This document shows, in pieces, positions 46,160-57,754 of a DNA stretch of 64,000 nucleotides. Under the pieces are notes generated by a model. The model had not been told where the DNA came from and did not search any database. It saw only the letters and a program-made list of their open reading frames with translations. The DNA is from Malaya genurostris (taxonomy: Eukaryota; Arthropoda; Insecta; Diptera; Culicidae), in assembly GCF_030247185.1 (NCBI RefSeq), contig NC_080572.1, forward strand, positions 295,664,314 to 295,728,313, given 5' to 3'. The position numbers and the translations under genes are program-made. Within the stretch, counting starts at the first letter, position 1; every line of letters begins with the position of its first letter.

Positions 46160-46400
46160 AACCGCTCAATGACAACTGACTTTTGAACCAAGACCTGGAG
46201 GGCCGAATGTCATTGTCTGCTATTGAATATTATTCGGATCGAACTTCCAGTTCGGAAGTTATGGAGTAAAATGTGCAAAAAACATGAAAAAAATGCACTA
46301 GATTTTCTCAGAAACCGTTCGACCAGGCTTACAGCTTACTTCCGGCTCCGATTTTCGTAGACTTTTGAAGAAATTTTCAAATATTGACCCCAACCCTCTT
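46160..46400 (+). repeat. Family beta, decayed fragment
   Basis: It contains ACTTTTGAACCAAGACCTGG, GAACTTCCAGTTCGGAAGTT and a CTCAGAAACCGTTCGACC block, all in beta order. Confidence 0.6.
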
Positions 46401-46404
46401 CCTT

Positions 46405-47585
46405 TCTTCCTCTAAAAGTCCAATGAAGATTTTTATATTCTATTGAGAATTAGAAAAGGTTATTTCACGCAGTTTTTGTGATAACGGCCAACAAACCACC
46501 TTTCAACACCACCTTTAGAAATAAATTACACGCGAGCTATGAAAAAAAGAGTAATTATTTTAAGTCTTTTGGAATTTATCTGATAGATGATATGATAGAT
46601 GACCCCTTGGCCGTTGCCACAAAAAAACGCGAGATTTCATCCATTGACTCAGCTCAGATAATGCTCCCATTATTATTCCGCGGTCAATTTTTATGGTGAA
46701 AACTAAGTTTTTATTATAGTTATAAAGAAGTTCAAAACCAAAATTTCTGATATTAGGAGCGACAATTCGAAAAACAAAAGGCTTTCACTACATTTGGCTT
46801 AAAACTGTTATAAATTGAATTTTTTTGCTAGTTTATACCCCAATTAGACAAGTTTTTTACTTCAAGGGGGTGGTGAGCTCACTTCATCCGCGTCCCTTGT
46901 CAATCTTTATTTTAAGTTGCGATTCGTTAACAATACTCTCGCTTTTCATCAGTTCATATCTCATTGCAAACCTAAAATGTGTTTGTAATTTTCGTTAAAT
47001 GCATAATTTATGTATGTAGTATATACGCGAAAGTATTGGCATTGTAAGAGAGCTGAACTTCTTACTAATCAGGCAGTTTTGACTCTGGTTTACTGTTTAT
47101 ATGTCCAACTAGAGATCTTTCCAATGGTTAGGGTTGAGGTCCACTAGAAGATTTTTAGTACCAATTATCTTTCTCCGAATACCTCGAGGAATGCGGAGGA
47201 AAAAAACAACTTTACCAAGAATAAATCCATTGGGTTCCTGTTTTCATGTCGTAAAATACAACAATTGCAGCAGTTTTTTACTTTCAGTTATCTGATCTGA
47301 TCTGAATAAAACGCACACGTTTCTTTCTCACTTCCGGATAAAGAAAATCATTCGTATTAGTTTGTGTAAATTTTGCAACTTTCATTGCTTCGCTTCCAGA
47401 ATTTTAACGATGCATCTATACTACAGTACGACTAATTGACGGTAAACATAATCTACCATACAATTGAATAACACGGAACAAATACAGTTTTGTAGATTTA
47501 GATACTCAGTAGAAGTAAACTTCTCAGAATTCTTTGGGAAAATTTAAGTGGTTCTAAAAAACCGCTTTGCGTAATTTGTAGAATG
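46405..47585. other. Non-genic stretch
   Basis: No gene supported. The phrase near 47220-47275 is a diverged relative of 23370-23410. Confidence 0.45.
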
Positions 47586-47589
47586 TTTA

Positions 47590-48255
47590 CAACTGTTAAA
47601 ATTCAATAACTAATATAGAAATCTGGGACAGGCTCCGAATTCAGCTGCAAATTTTCGGAACCTAGATCAAAAAATCAGGTCATAAATTTAGTTCTAGAAG
47701 TAAGAATCTGAAGTTATTTTTCAGAATTTTCCGAATTGCGTTGTAGAGCTAAATTCTAAACTTGAATTGCAAGTCTTAATATAGGAACTGAATTCAGTTC
47801 CAGCATCTTAGTCCAGAAATCATGTTCACAATTTAGTTCCAGCATGTAGGTTCAGAATTCTGGAAATAAATGCTGAGACTGAATTGATGAATTAACTTCT
47901 GGAACTTAATTCAGAAATTAAACTCTGGTTTTGAATTCAGTTTTAAAATAAAGGTTCGGAGTTCATACCTAATATTTAGTTTCAGAATCCAGATCTAAAA
48001 TTCATATCCTGAATTTTGTTCATGAATTCTGCTGATAAAATCCTAAATCATACCTCTGGCTTCGACGACGAGGAACTAAATTTGAAGCCAGTTTCAAAAT
48101 CCAGTTTTAAATTCTGAACCTATAATCTGGAACTAAATTTTGAAATAGAAGTATGAAACTAAATTCGGAACTTAAAATTAACTTCAGAATTCAGGTGGAC
48201 CAGAATCTAGGCTCTGAGATTAGTTCTTGAATTTAACTAAAAATTCAGTTCTCTG
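47590..48255. repeat. Degenerate minisatellite of GAATTCAG/AGTTC-type units
   Basis: About 660 bases are almost wholly variations on units of roughly 20-25 bases, such as TGAATTCAGTTCCAGCATCT, GGAACTTAATTCAGAAATTA and AGTTCTAGAAGTAAGAATCTG. No unit is exact. The array is old or was always heterogeneous. Confidence 0.75.
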
Positions 48256-48259
48256 CTAC

Positions 48260-48685
48260 TGCTGATTGACCGCTACCCACGACGTCCGAAGGTGAAGGAG
48301 AGCACCACCTGAGCATTCGAGATTTTGACCACCCCATTATTACTGATGTTGGTGGAAGAACCTCAGCACGGTATCGAGTTCCGTCTAAAGCACTAGAAAG
48401 AATGAACAATTTTCGGTCAAGATTTACCTATTACACTCGGCCAGCAGAATATCGGAACTGATATGTGCCTGACTACCTCTTAAAAAATCACCCTTTAGCA
48501 GGAAAATACTTGTTTGTTTGATTAACTCTTGATCCTGATAACCGATAGAAGGGGTTACGTATCACACTTTAGATTTAAAGCAAATATTTAAATATTTTGG
48601 TAAATAGTAATAATATAGTGTAAATAAAAAACGATCCAGACGCGTATTGTTTGGTTAATTAGAATGATTCAATATAATATATAGA
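48260..48685. other. Short non-genic stretch
   Basis: Nothing recognised. A short GC-rich patch at 48250-48330 borders the minisatellite. Confidence 0.45.
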
Positions 48686-48689
48686 ATAA

Positions 48690-48800
48690 ATTATACACGT
48701 ACTTTATTTGTCTCAATTCAAAAGATGGATTTTCGTTAACGGCCAACGTTTCGAAGGATATACCTTCATCTTCAGGGTGAAAGAAATACAAATAAGCGAA
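48690..48800 (-). mobile_element. Penelope-like element terminus with a hammerhead-like core
   Basis: The minus strand reads CTGAAGA, then a stem GAAGG-TATAT-CCTTC, then GAAACGTTGGCC (48743-48775). This is the CUGANGA / helix II / GAAA core known from the repeats that end Penelope-like elements. The downstream phrase resembles such ends. No RT lies adjacent, so this is a solo terminal fragment. Helices I and III were not established. Confidence 0.6.
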
Positions 48801-49298
48801 AATCAATTAATTCCAGGGATTGATAGAAGATATACATCGAATAATGATTTGCCAGTCCCAGGCTTGATCATCTAGAAATTCTCTATACAATTTCAAAATG
48901 ATGAAATGGTTTACAAACGAGAATTTCATAGCATGTTGACTGATTTGAGCGCATTTTGTAGAATGTGACTTAGAAAAAAAAGAATCGTATTTTGTGTCAA
49001 GGCAATCGAAGCCAATGTCACCGACGATCTCAGCACAAGAAACTGACCCAACAAAGCATGCACCAGAGCACTCCATCAGCGGAAGAAAACACCCGAAACC
49101 CGGTCCACTCGTAGGAAAGGTGACTCAACCGACAGCTTCCTATGATTGACACATGCCGATGACATGTCGTGAGTACGCACAGAACATATCGGTTTGACAA
49201 ATTTTCCTGTCGCACTCGAAACGGAAACTATTTTTAAATTCGAACCAAAACGACGAAAGGACGGAGACCACGTTTCACGTACTGAACCGTTTTCTTAC

Positions 49299-49369
49299 CC
49301 TGGGTCGTTCGGCACCTCCGCCTGATTGCTGGACTGGTGCGCTCCGAGATCCTGATTCTGATGCTCCAT
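49299..49369 (-). CDS. First coding exon of an unidentified gene (minus strand)
   Basis: The ATG at 49369 has a good context (GGAAGATGGAG). The exon encodes 23 codons beginning MEHQNQDLGAHQSSNQAEVP and ends GG before GTAAGAA, a good donor in phase 2. A long leader with dipteran 5'-UTR texture lies upstream. The next exon should be at lower coordinates on this strand but was not found, so the intron may be very long. The peptide is hydrophilic, as many regulatory-protein N-termini are. I cannot name the gene. Confidence 0.5.
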
Positions 49370-50060
49370 CTTCCACAGCGTGATTGCTTGTTCCAACGGG
49401 GCGTAAATGCTTCTGAATTTGCACACAAACTTGCTAAACTTCCAAATTAACCTGGACTAGCACTGTATTAAACTTCGCTTGCACGGAATCTGCCGAATTC
49501 TTTGCCACGGGGGATTCTGCTATTCTGCGAGTGAAAAAACACTTTTTTTCTCGGGAAATGGACAATACATTCGAAGATCACAGAGCACTTAGATTACGGC
49601 CTACTTGCCTAACTTTTATTTTTTCTTCTTGCTTGACTAAAACTTTTAAGCACTTCGCTTCTTCTTCTTCTCTTTCTATTACTAACAATGAATCACAGAC
49701 GCATCGCCACCGAGAGCTGCTCTAGAATTTTTTCTTTTGCGTATTGACAGGACCACGTGCTTGACGACGACTCTCGAGAAGACAGGACAGCAGCTTCGGA
49801 GGGAATTCGAGATAACTGTTGAAGACTGTTAGACTTCCTTTTCAACTATTAACTTCTCACGGCACTCTCACACTTGGAGGATTCATTCGTAGGCAAACGA
49901 CTTCTTGAAAATACCAGACCGGCTACCGGTATTATTGTTTTTTTTCTTCCTATGCTGGATTTCAAGCACACTGACACTCACGTAAATACACCGATTCGAT
50001 ACACAAATTCTACTACCGCAGGCTAAATAGTGCTTTTACTTTTATCTGACTATACGACGC
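49370..50060 (-). promoter_or_regulatory. Probable 5' leader upstream of the 49369 start
   Basis: On the minus strand the sequence is rich in AAGAAGAAG, AGTG and CGTGAG motifs, with many stops in all frames. It contains GTGAGTGTCAGTGTGC near 49970, a pattern typical of insect leaders. The transcription start cannot be fixed; a CAGT-type initiator is possible there. Confidence 0.35.
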
Positions 50061-51760
50061 TTGCTCGGATGGGGAAAAATCGAAAACTATCAATTAAACT
50101 CTAATGGTTTATTTATACTTGTTTTGAATATTTATTTATAGATATCTTCGGCCGTTCGGAGTGATAGCGTTCAATTTTGAATGAACTTCCGCTGATTCAA
50201 TTAGCCGCGCGCTGCGCTCAATCGCGGATGAAATTTATCGCTACTCTTCTGGGGTCGGCGTCTGGCTTTTCCAGTTTATAGGCAACGCCAGCACAGGAAT
50301 TAAACACAAAAAAAGCAGCACTTGCTCTCGGCTCTCGACTGCTTCCAAAAATACCACCACCCAAACGCTTGATGCACACCGTGATTTGCACGCACACTGC
50401 CGGGACCACTGAAGTGGACTGCTGTTTTGCTGCACGTTATCTTTACGTTCAGGGGGGAGGGGGAGGTCTACTACCACCGAACACGGAATCCGGGAAACGA
50501 ACTCTTGAATATCTGGACGACGATAGCACGGCGGCGGATCCTGGCGACGAGTGTTGTGTAACGGGGGTGTGAGTGTGTGTAAACAAATTTCCGGATTTTT
50601 TGTCAAGTGTCAAACCGGTGATGTTGGTGATGCAACTAGCAAACTACAGAACTAAGCTGGTGTGTCGGGATCACTAGAATAGGTCGCGATTTAGTCCACT
50701 GCACTGCAACGATGCACAACGTCAACGGTGATTGATTGGCAGGAACGTCAACCCGACTACAACTGCGTCAAGCACTACGGGAATTCGACCACGGCGAAGC
50801 GCAGAAACCGGGACTGACACGGAGAAAGGACTATCGACTATCGCAGCGAACAACACTCGGTACGGCTTGACGAATACTCGTTCCAGTTCCTGACGTTAGT
50901 ACACTTGGCGGATAGTACACTCTCGACAACTACCAAAACGCGACTGAGACGCACTACAAAAATTCTAGCGAATCGACCGGCGGTAAATTTTCCGAGGCTA
51001 TTCCTATGGAGAGTATGTGTATTCCGACGAGGATTTTGATAAGACTGAGATTTGCTAGCTGCTGCTGCTAATGCGATTGATGCTTCTGACTGCTACGGCT
51101 ACTACTAACTGGTCCCCGTTGGTTCTACTCCACTTCGACGATGCAGACGTTCATCGTTTTCATTTTTTTTTTCGGGAGGATCTCACTCTCGCGGCCCATG
51201 AAAATTCAATAGCTATCCGGCAAGAGAAGGTGTGTGTGAGAGAGAGAATCCGACACACACAACAAACCATCAACCATCGGCAGCTCACAGCCAGACTCGA
51301 AAACGGATTGCGATAGTAGCAATCGGCAGACGCTCCCGGCGATCACGTGTGTCGGGCACTCAGCGCGCAAATTGTTATGTGTCTAGGAATTTTGTTTGCT
51401 CTCTCTCTCGCGCGCCCGCGCCCGTAACGGCGAGAATAACGACCATTGCTCCGAGAGAACATCGAAGAACCCCCGGCGATCAAAACAACTCTGGCGCGTT
51501 GCCGTTGCTGGTGGTGACGGTGGTGGCATGCACTTTTAGCTGCATTTCCACCACCCACCAACCACGGCGACCGGCACTCAGCTGTGTTGCGTCGATTCGG
51601 TGCATTCCGTCAGGGGGTGAGTAACTCACTCTCACGCTACCCTTCCGGTTGTTTTGGCTGTACAGTGCTTACTCAATTGCTCAACCTGCAGCGGCGAGTG
51701 ACACAAGTGCATTCCTGGGGCGGTTGTTAGGGTGGAACCAATAGCGCTTTTGACTGAATT
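50061..51760. promoter_or_regulatory. GC-rich upstream region, probable promoter-proximal DNA
   Basis: The GC content is high for this window, with CTCTCTCTCG/CGCGCCCGCG near 51400, GGTGGTGG tracts near 51500 and many GAGAG/CTCTC motifs (candidate GAGA-factor sites). No convincing coding frame on either strand. It lies upstream of the minus-strand exon at 49299-49369. Confidence 0.35.
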
Positions 51761-51974
51761 TACACTATCGGTCTCACTGAAAATTTCTGTGTTTCATTCA
51801 GATTCGCATTCCGGTTCCGATGAGTGATTAGCGCAAAAATGACAATATCAGAAATGTTTTCTTTTTTGTCTAATTATGCAAAAAAAAACAGATGTTTTAA
51901 AATTTCTGATTTTATAAGTTGATGGTCAAACGAACCAATTCCCAAATAACTTCGCAAAAAAATTGTATGCAAGG

Positions 51975-52260
51975 GTTGTATTCAAGAAACGACCGATCAC
52001 GATTACATTAAAAATGAAATAATTTTTAGGTACCCATAACAAATACAAAAATAAAGATGATGGTGGATGCACAAAAGTCACAAACTACAAACTTGCTCTA
52101 CTTTCAGTGTTTACATTTCTGGCGAATGATCCAAATGACAATTAGATTCATTCAGAACAATTGATTCTACTCTATTTTGATGCCTTCAACAAATTTTTAC
52201 ATTTGAATTTTTTTGGAAAATATCCTTCAAATGAAAGTCAATTATGATGTGTTCAAATTC
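51975..52260 (-). repeat. Family alpha, 3' part
   Basis: On the minus strand it aligns with 8545-8850: CATCATAATTGACTT, GAATCAATT, GAGCAAGTTTGTA, CATCATCTTTATTTTTGTATT and TTCTTGAATACAACCC in the same order. Confidence 0.78.
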
Positions 52261-52329
52261 TTCGCTAGCTGCACATTTTAGAACGGACTGTTCGTGACCA
52301 CAGGAAAAGCACATGGATTTCGGATTTTG

Positions 52330-52551
52330 GCACTGATTGAAACTCGCGGAATTGCGTCCGTATCGGTTGGTAGTCTAAAGACAAGAGAGCGTTTATTCGA
52401 TCTATTTTTCTAATTAAGCCTATGTGAATCAAATGTAGCTACCTCTCTTTCTCTAAATTCTTTTTATCGATAAAATGATAGACAGATAACAAATTATAGA
52501 CACACACTATGAACATCGAACATATTTATTAGGGTGACTCAATCCTTAACA
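52330..52551 (-). repeat. 3' LTR of the BEL/Pao element (far end approximate)
   Basis: After the integrase stop and a purine tract (ATGGAGGCAGCA at 52552-52563) the LTR begins TGTTAAGGATTGAGTCACCC. An AATAAA occurs inside. The other end is not defined because no partner LTR exists here; family alpha DNA starts by about 52260. Confidence 0.65.
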
Positions 52552-52578
52552 TGCTGCCTCCATTAAAATCGGAAGATT

Positions 52579-54240
52579 TTAATTTCTTCGATCTTCAATT
52601 CCTTCTTGTAGATTGTCTTCAATCGGTAACAGGCACAGTTTGGCAATAGGTCGCCTAATAACCTTGCTGCCAACACGTATATCAGCTACTTGCACCAGAC
52701 CATCTGGACCCGGTATGGCATTGATGATTCTTCCAAGCCTCCATTGCATTGTTGGAAGATTATCCTCGCGTATTATCACCATGAATCCTGGTTTGACCAA
52801 AAAACGTTTATGCCATTTATTCCGATTCTGTAGTGTCGTGATATAGTCATGCGACCAACGAGCCCAAAAATGTTGCACCATTTGCGTCTGTCGCTGCCAA
52901 CGAAAGAGTGTTGTTTCCTTCCGATCGATGATGTTGGGTTCGGGAATGTCACTCAGCGGACGTCCCACTAGAAAGTGTCCAGGAGTTAAGGGTTGTATAT
53001 CAGTTGGATCAGTTGACATAGGGGTAATTGGCCTTGAGTTGAGCACTGCTTCTATTCGGCAAAGAATAGTCGTATATTCTTCGAAGTTCATATTCGTAGT
53101 CCCAGTGATTCGTTTGAGATGGTACTTAGCTGATCTTACTCCGGCCTCCCAGAGACCACCAAAATGAGGAGCGCCAGAAGGTATTAGATGCCATTCGATG
53201 GCCGTTTTTGAGCAGAAAATTTCCAGTTTGTCTTTAAACACTTGAGACTGGAACATATCGTACATCTCGCGTAATTTATTCTTGCTACCAACAAAGTTAA
53301 GACCGTTGTCGGAAAACAATTTAGCACATTTACCTCGGCGTGATATAAATCGCTGTAAGGCGGCGATGAAAGCGTCAGCCGTCAAATCTCCAACCAACTC
53401 CAAATGTAGCGCTTTGGTAGCAAAACAAACAAATACTGCCACATATGCCTTATATATTACAGTTGATCGCTTCTTGTGTTGACGAATATAGATTGGTCCA
53501 CAGAAATCTATTCCAGCATTTCGGAACGGGTAACCTCCTTCTAAACGCGATTTCGGTAAATCGCCCATCATTTGCTGCATTACCACCGGCTTCGCTCTGA
53601 AGCAAGTGACACACCTTCTGAGTACCCATCGCACTGTACTGCGCCCATGCATCAGCCAAAACCGACGTTGTAGGATGCTCAAAAGAAGTTGTTGTGAAGC
53701 GTGAAGAAATTCAGCATGGTACGCCCGTATTACGGCCAGTGTGAACGGATGACGAGATGGAAGTACCAGAGGGTGCTTCTGGTTTGAGGACATCCAGGAT
53801 GCATGACGGTTCCGACCGCCAACACGTAACACATTAAACCTTGATTTGTCTGGGAAAACGGAATACGCAATAAGTTGACTGTTACTATGAATTACCTTTC
53901 CCGCCTGCAAAGAGTCGAATTCATTCGGGAAGGCTTCCCTTTGAACCATTCTTGTTAGAGCCATTGTAGCTTCGTCGAGTTCACGTATCGTCAGTACTCC
54001 ATAACGATGTTGTTTGCCGTTGTCTTGTCGAACATGATCGATAAACCGCAACATTAATGCCATAACTCGTTGCATTCGCCGATAACTGCTTTCCATAGTG
54101 AACAGGCTAAACGTCGGTGGTGGTTCGATGACAGTGAGACTGATAGAAACAGCTTTCGTTTCCGGGAGTTGCTCTGGTGGAATGTGCTGAATAGTGGGAG
54201 GCCAAGTGACCACCATAGTGTGCATGCTCGGATTTCGCAA
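52579..54240 (-). pseudogene. BEL/Pao integrase region (last part of pol)
   Basis: There are 553 open codons. The zinc-binding part has H175, H180, C210 and C213 (YHAEFLH...CVTC). The catalytic core has D245 in GIDFCGP, D311 in FSDNGLNF and E365 in GGLWEAGVR. A C-terminal domain follows, with the motif TPGHFLVGRPL near 430 and a short basic tail. All catalytic residues are present. The frame joins the RNase H region through a single-base shift near 54240, so the domain could only be made as part of a broken polyprotein. Confidence 0.92.
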
Positions 54241-55343
54241 GGCATAAGCCCTCGTGAGATAACGTCAGCAGGATTATCATGAGTGCCAATATGTCTCCAC
54301 TCTATGCCTTTGGTTAGTTCCTGTATTTCAATAACTCGATTGCAAACAAACGTCATTAGTTTAGTTGGCTCAGTTCTTATCCAGGACAATGCTGTTGTAG
54401 AATCAGACCAAAGAATGATTCTGAAAAAGGTAATATTTAGGTTGTGCGTTATGTTAGAAATCAATCGTGCAAGTACTAGAGCGCCACAAAGTTCAAGGCG
54501 CGGTATTGTTAGTTTAGCGTTCTTAAAGGGTGCGATTCGAGACTTTGAGGTAAGTAGTGCGATTGAGTAGTGACCGTTGTCTTCGAGAGAACGAATATAC
54601 GCACAAGCTCCATAGCCCAAATCGGACGCATCGCAGAAACCATGAAGCTCTACCTGCCTTGATGTCACGGAAGGGAGTACGCAGCGCCTTATTGATAATT
54701 CTCCCATCTGTACAATTTGATCACGAAAAGTTGTCCATGATTCGGCTTGCTCTGGTATTAAAACTTCGTCCCAGTCTACTTCAAGTTGCCATAACTTTTG
54801 TAATCGCACCTTCGCTGCAAAAATAACTGGTCCAATTAGACCAAGTGGATCATACAGTTTTGCTATGTCCGAATAAACTGACCGCTTTGTGATAGAGCCT
54901 GAGTGGAAACTAATCTCGTGTAGTTTCGTTAGAAATACATCTCTTCGAGGTTGCCAAGTTAATCCCAACGTACGAGTGGATTTTTCATTCTCGAAAAAAG
55001 CAACTTGCTCCGCATCTGCGTTTGGTACGGACTGCAGTAATTCTGGATGATTCGAAGCCCATTTATGTAACTTGAATCCCCCTGATGACAGCATCTGAAT
55101 GAATTCATTCTGCAAAGCTAAAGCCTCGTCGACAGTATTCGCTCAACTCAACAGGTCATCTACATAAAAATCGTCAGTGCCCGCTTTCGATGCCAAAGGA
55201 AAATTTTTGCTCTCGTCCTTGCACAATTGCTCCAGTGTTCTTGTAGCCAAAAATGACGCACATGCTGTTCCGTAGGTCACCGTGGTTAACTGGTATACCT
55301 CTAATGGGTCTCCTTGGTCTGCTCGCCAAAAAATTTGTTGTTA
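54054..55343 (-). pseudogene. BEL/Pao RT C-terminus and RNase H region of pol
   Basis: After the stop at 55341-55343 the same frame continues QQIFWRADQGDPLEVYQLT and reaches the RT active site DDFYVDDLLS (55146-55172). A second in-frame stop, TGA, at 55143-55145 follows directly. Beyond it come FKLHKWASN, the conserved YDPLGLIGPV and an RNase H with GFCDASDLGYGA, IPRLELCGA, LWSDSTTALSW and NPADVISRG. The frame then slips into that of the integrase near 54240. Confidence 0.9.
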
Positions 55344-56288
55344 CTTTCGATCTTCAGCTCTCACTTGGATTTGTCGGAACATTTGGGTAATGTCCGCAGT
55401 AAACACTACCTTAGGAATACGGAACCTTAGTACTGTGTCGATTAGTCTTCGTTGTAGAACTGGACCAACAAGCAAGTGATCGTTTAGAGAAGATCCACTA
55501 ATCGTTGGTGCGGAAGCGTCAAATACAACACGCATCTTGGTTGTTATGCTCGCCGGGTTGAACACTGCATGATGTTTGATAAAATACCCTGATTTGCACG
55601 GATCTATTTTTGTCATGTGACCTTGCTCATGATAATCGCGCATAAATAAATTATACTGCTCTCGTAAACTAGAATCATGCGTTAAACGCCTCTTTGTCTG
55701 TACGAATCTTCGCAACGCCATCTCTTCGCTATTTCCCAGATTTTGAATATTTACTTTCTTAGGAAGGCACACTTCATATCGTCCATCTGGCAGTCTGCGA
55801 TATGTGTCTTCAAAATTCTGTTCTGCTGCTCGTTCATCTTGTGTTAGCTTGCGTGCCTCCGGAATGGACTCTATCTCCCAAAATCGGCTTATCTGTTCGC
55901 TTAACGCCTCGTTTGTAACGACTCCACAAAATTTAGTACAACTTCTCCTTTCTTCCTGCTCATCTACAGATCCACCAACGACCCATCCAAAAATCGTTTC
56001 TTTGCACCAGAATGTACGATCGTCCGTTAAGGAGAAGCATTGACCAGTAAATAGTTCATTAAACACCTGAATTCCTAGCAGCATATCGATTCGCCGCGAT
56101 CGATTAAACATGAGATCTGCCAGTACTACATCTGCTGGAATACGCTCTGGGTCAACTGAAAATGATCTGATTGGTAAATCAGTTGTAATCCGTTTCATCA
56201 CTAGAAACTCAAATTTCATCGAGACATCGTTGCTCCTACCTTGTTCTTTATAAATTGTGGTGTACCAGAAACGCCTTCTATATGGCAA
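55341..56288 (-). pseudogene. BEL/Pao protease end and RT N-terminal part
   Basis: The frame starts within the protease domain (VLADLMFNRSRRIDMLLGIQVF) and passes a spacer (FWEIESIPEARKLTQDERAAEQ). It enters the RT with GYFIKHHAVFNPASITTKMR, VVFDASAPTISGSSLND and VVFTADITQMF, whose Asp is the first catalytic residue. It ends at TAA 55341-55343, one codon into a conserved segment. The protease active site lies upstream in another frame (about 56370), where it reads DCGS and not the usual D-S/T-G. Confidence 0.9.
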
Positions 56289-56337
56289 TCAGCCTTTACC
56301 ATGCGCAAACGCAAAGTGTTAACAACGTGCGTCGTGA

Positions 56338-56883
56338 TCAAATTATGCATCGATCCACAGTCACAGTTCTGCAGTCCACAGAATTTCCATACTCGTCTTC
56401 AACCAAACCAACGGCTGTGTAAAGAATAATTTGTTTTGTCTTTAGAATCGATGACGAGACAGTCGCAATGATCGTGTTCGTCGACGTTGTAGTTGTTGTA
56501 CTATTTGCTCGGTTGGTTGAGTTTGTTAAAGTAGATGGCATTGGTTCAGTTTCATGTAAAGTCGTATGGTGGCGACGTGCACATTTTCGACAAGAACTAG
56601 ACTTACAATCCGCAACCATGTGCTTATTTCTGAAGCAGTTCAAACAGAGGCCAAATCCCTTGACCCTTATGAATCGATCCGATGGTAGCATTTGAAGGAA
56701 CTGCTCGCAACGGCTCAAGTAGTGAGTACCTTTACACAGAAAGCACGTGGCAATGGTAGCAGTTTTGTTTGAAACTGTATTAATCGAAAAAGATTTAGAA
56801 TTAGTAGTTGAGCGATCACCGAAGTTGTATTTTACGCGGGAGCCCACACCTAGTACAGGTAAACTCTTGCCCAGGGCTGGCAA
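56338..56883 (-). pseudogene. BEL/Pao gag C-terminus with zinc knuckles
   Basis: The 181-codon frame has cysteine-rich nucleic-acid-binding knuckles: CFLCKGTHYLSRC, then GLCLNCFRNKHMVADC and CRKCARRHHTTLHE. A Thr/Asn-rich spacer leads toward the protease. Its N-terminal part is cut off near 56883, where related DNA ends abruptly, so most of gag is missing. A frameshift near 56370 separates it from the protease. Confidence 0.88.
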
Positions 56884-56889
56884 TAATCA

Positions 56890-57725
56890 ACTCAGTACTT
56901 CATCATCACCGAGTTCAGCTCACCTGCAAATCGGTTTCAAAAACATCACTGAACGAGTTGAGTAACTGGGTAACCATTCGTATAGAGAAAACATCGTCTC
57001 AACATCGTAGTGTCAAGCAATCAGTAGATGAGCGCTGACTGCTCATCAAATATTAGAACCCACTGAGAGACGATTTGTGAGTTGTGATTTGATGTGTTTG
57101 TACATCAACACATTGAATCAGATTCTTATGAAACTGTCTCGCTTGTATTCCTCACCCACCAGAGTTGCCATGGGCGGCCAATGTTCGAATCGATGCCATT
57201 TCAATCCATTTCTCAAGACATGTTCTCGCATGCTGGAGAACGCATTCGTTTTAGTAGCCAGTTGTGTTTAGCTCGAGACATGAAAGTCAATCGTTTATGG
57301 TATACATCACACTACGGTTCGACATTTGTTTTCGTACATTAATGCACGTGTTCGTTTTGAGTACCAGCAAAAACAAAACCGAAAATCTGGGTTGTGTTGG
57401 CAGCTCTGTGGTTTAAGAATACACTCACCGGTGTAGCTCGGTAAAGTGATGCCAAACTCAGTACTCACTTTTTAAAACTAGGAATGAGAGTTAAATGCTA
57501 TGAAATCAAAACTGAGAACCATCAATACCATCATAATTTGATGTCAGCGGTGCTCTGTATAGGTGAGTGTGTTTGTTTAAATCGGCGATGATTTTCATCT
57601 TTACCATCATTTTTCGGATTGCATCGTAAATCATGTGGTGAGCTGATGAATAGGAAAAATCAAATCTTATGAGCGAGTTTTTGCCACAGAAAAGCCAAGT
57701 TCCACAAAAGGATTGTAATACCAAA
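56890..57725. other. Unclassified stretch between BEL gag and a mariner
   Basis: No gag N-terminus, LTR or gene. Phrases such as ACTCAGTACT recur (56889 and 57456), so a small unclassified element may lie here. Confidence 0.35.
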
Positions 57726-57754
57726 ACTTTGTTTTACAAGCTTTTCGATCTAAG

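Larger units (their letters stand above)
52330..56890 (-). mobile_element. BEL/Pao LTR retrotransposon, one LTR, 5' end missing
   Basis: Reading on the minus strand: gag zinc-knuckle part, aspartic protease, reverse transcriptase, RNase H, integrase, a purine tract and the start of one LTR. The coding order is that of BEL/Pao, not Gypsy. No second LTR or gag N-terminus was found to the right of 56890. At least two stops and three frame changes make it defective. Confidence 0.93.

Noticed and set aside
51232..51624. 130-codon plus frame in the GC-rich island
   Set aside because: It starts without ATG; the Arg/Thr-rich text reflects GC-rich simple sequence and an overlapping frame exists on the other strand.
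52613..57342. Many plus-strand frames of 60-95 codons across the BEL element
   Set aside because: They are antisense shadows of the minus-strand gag-pol sequence.
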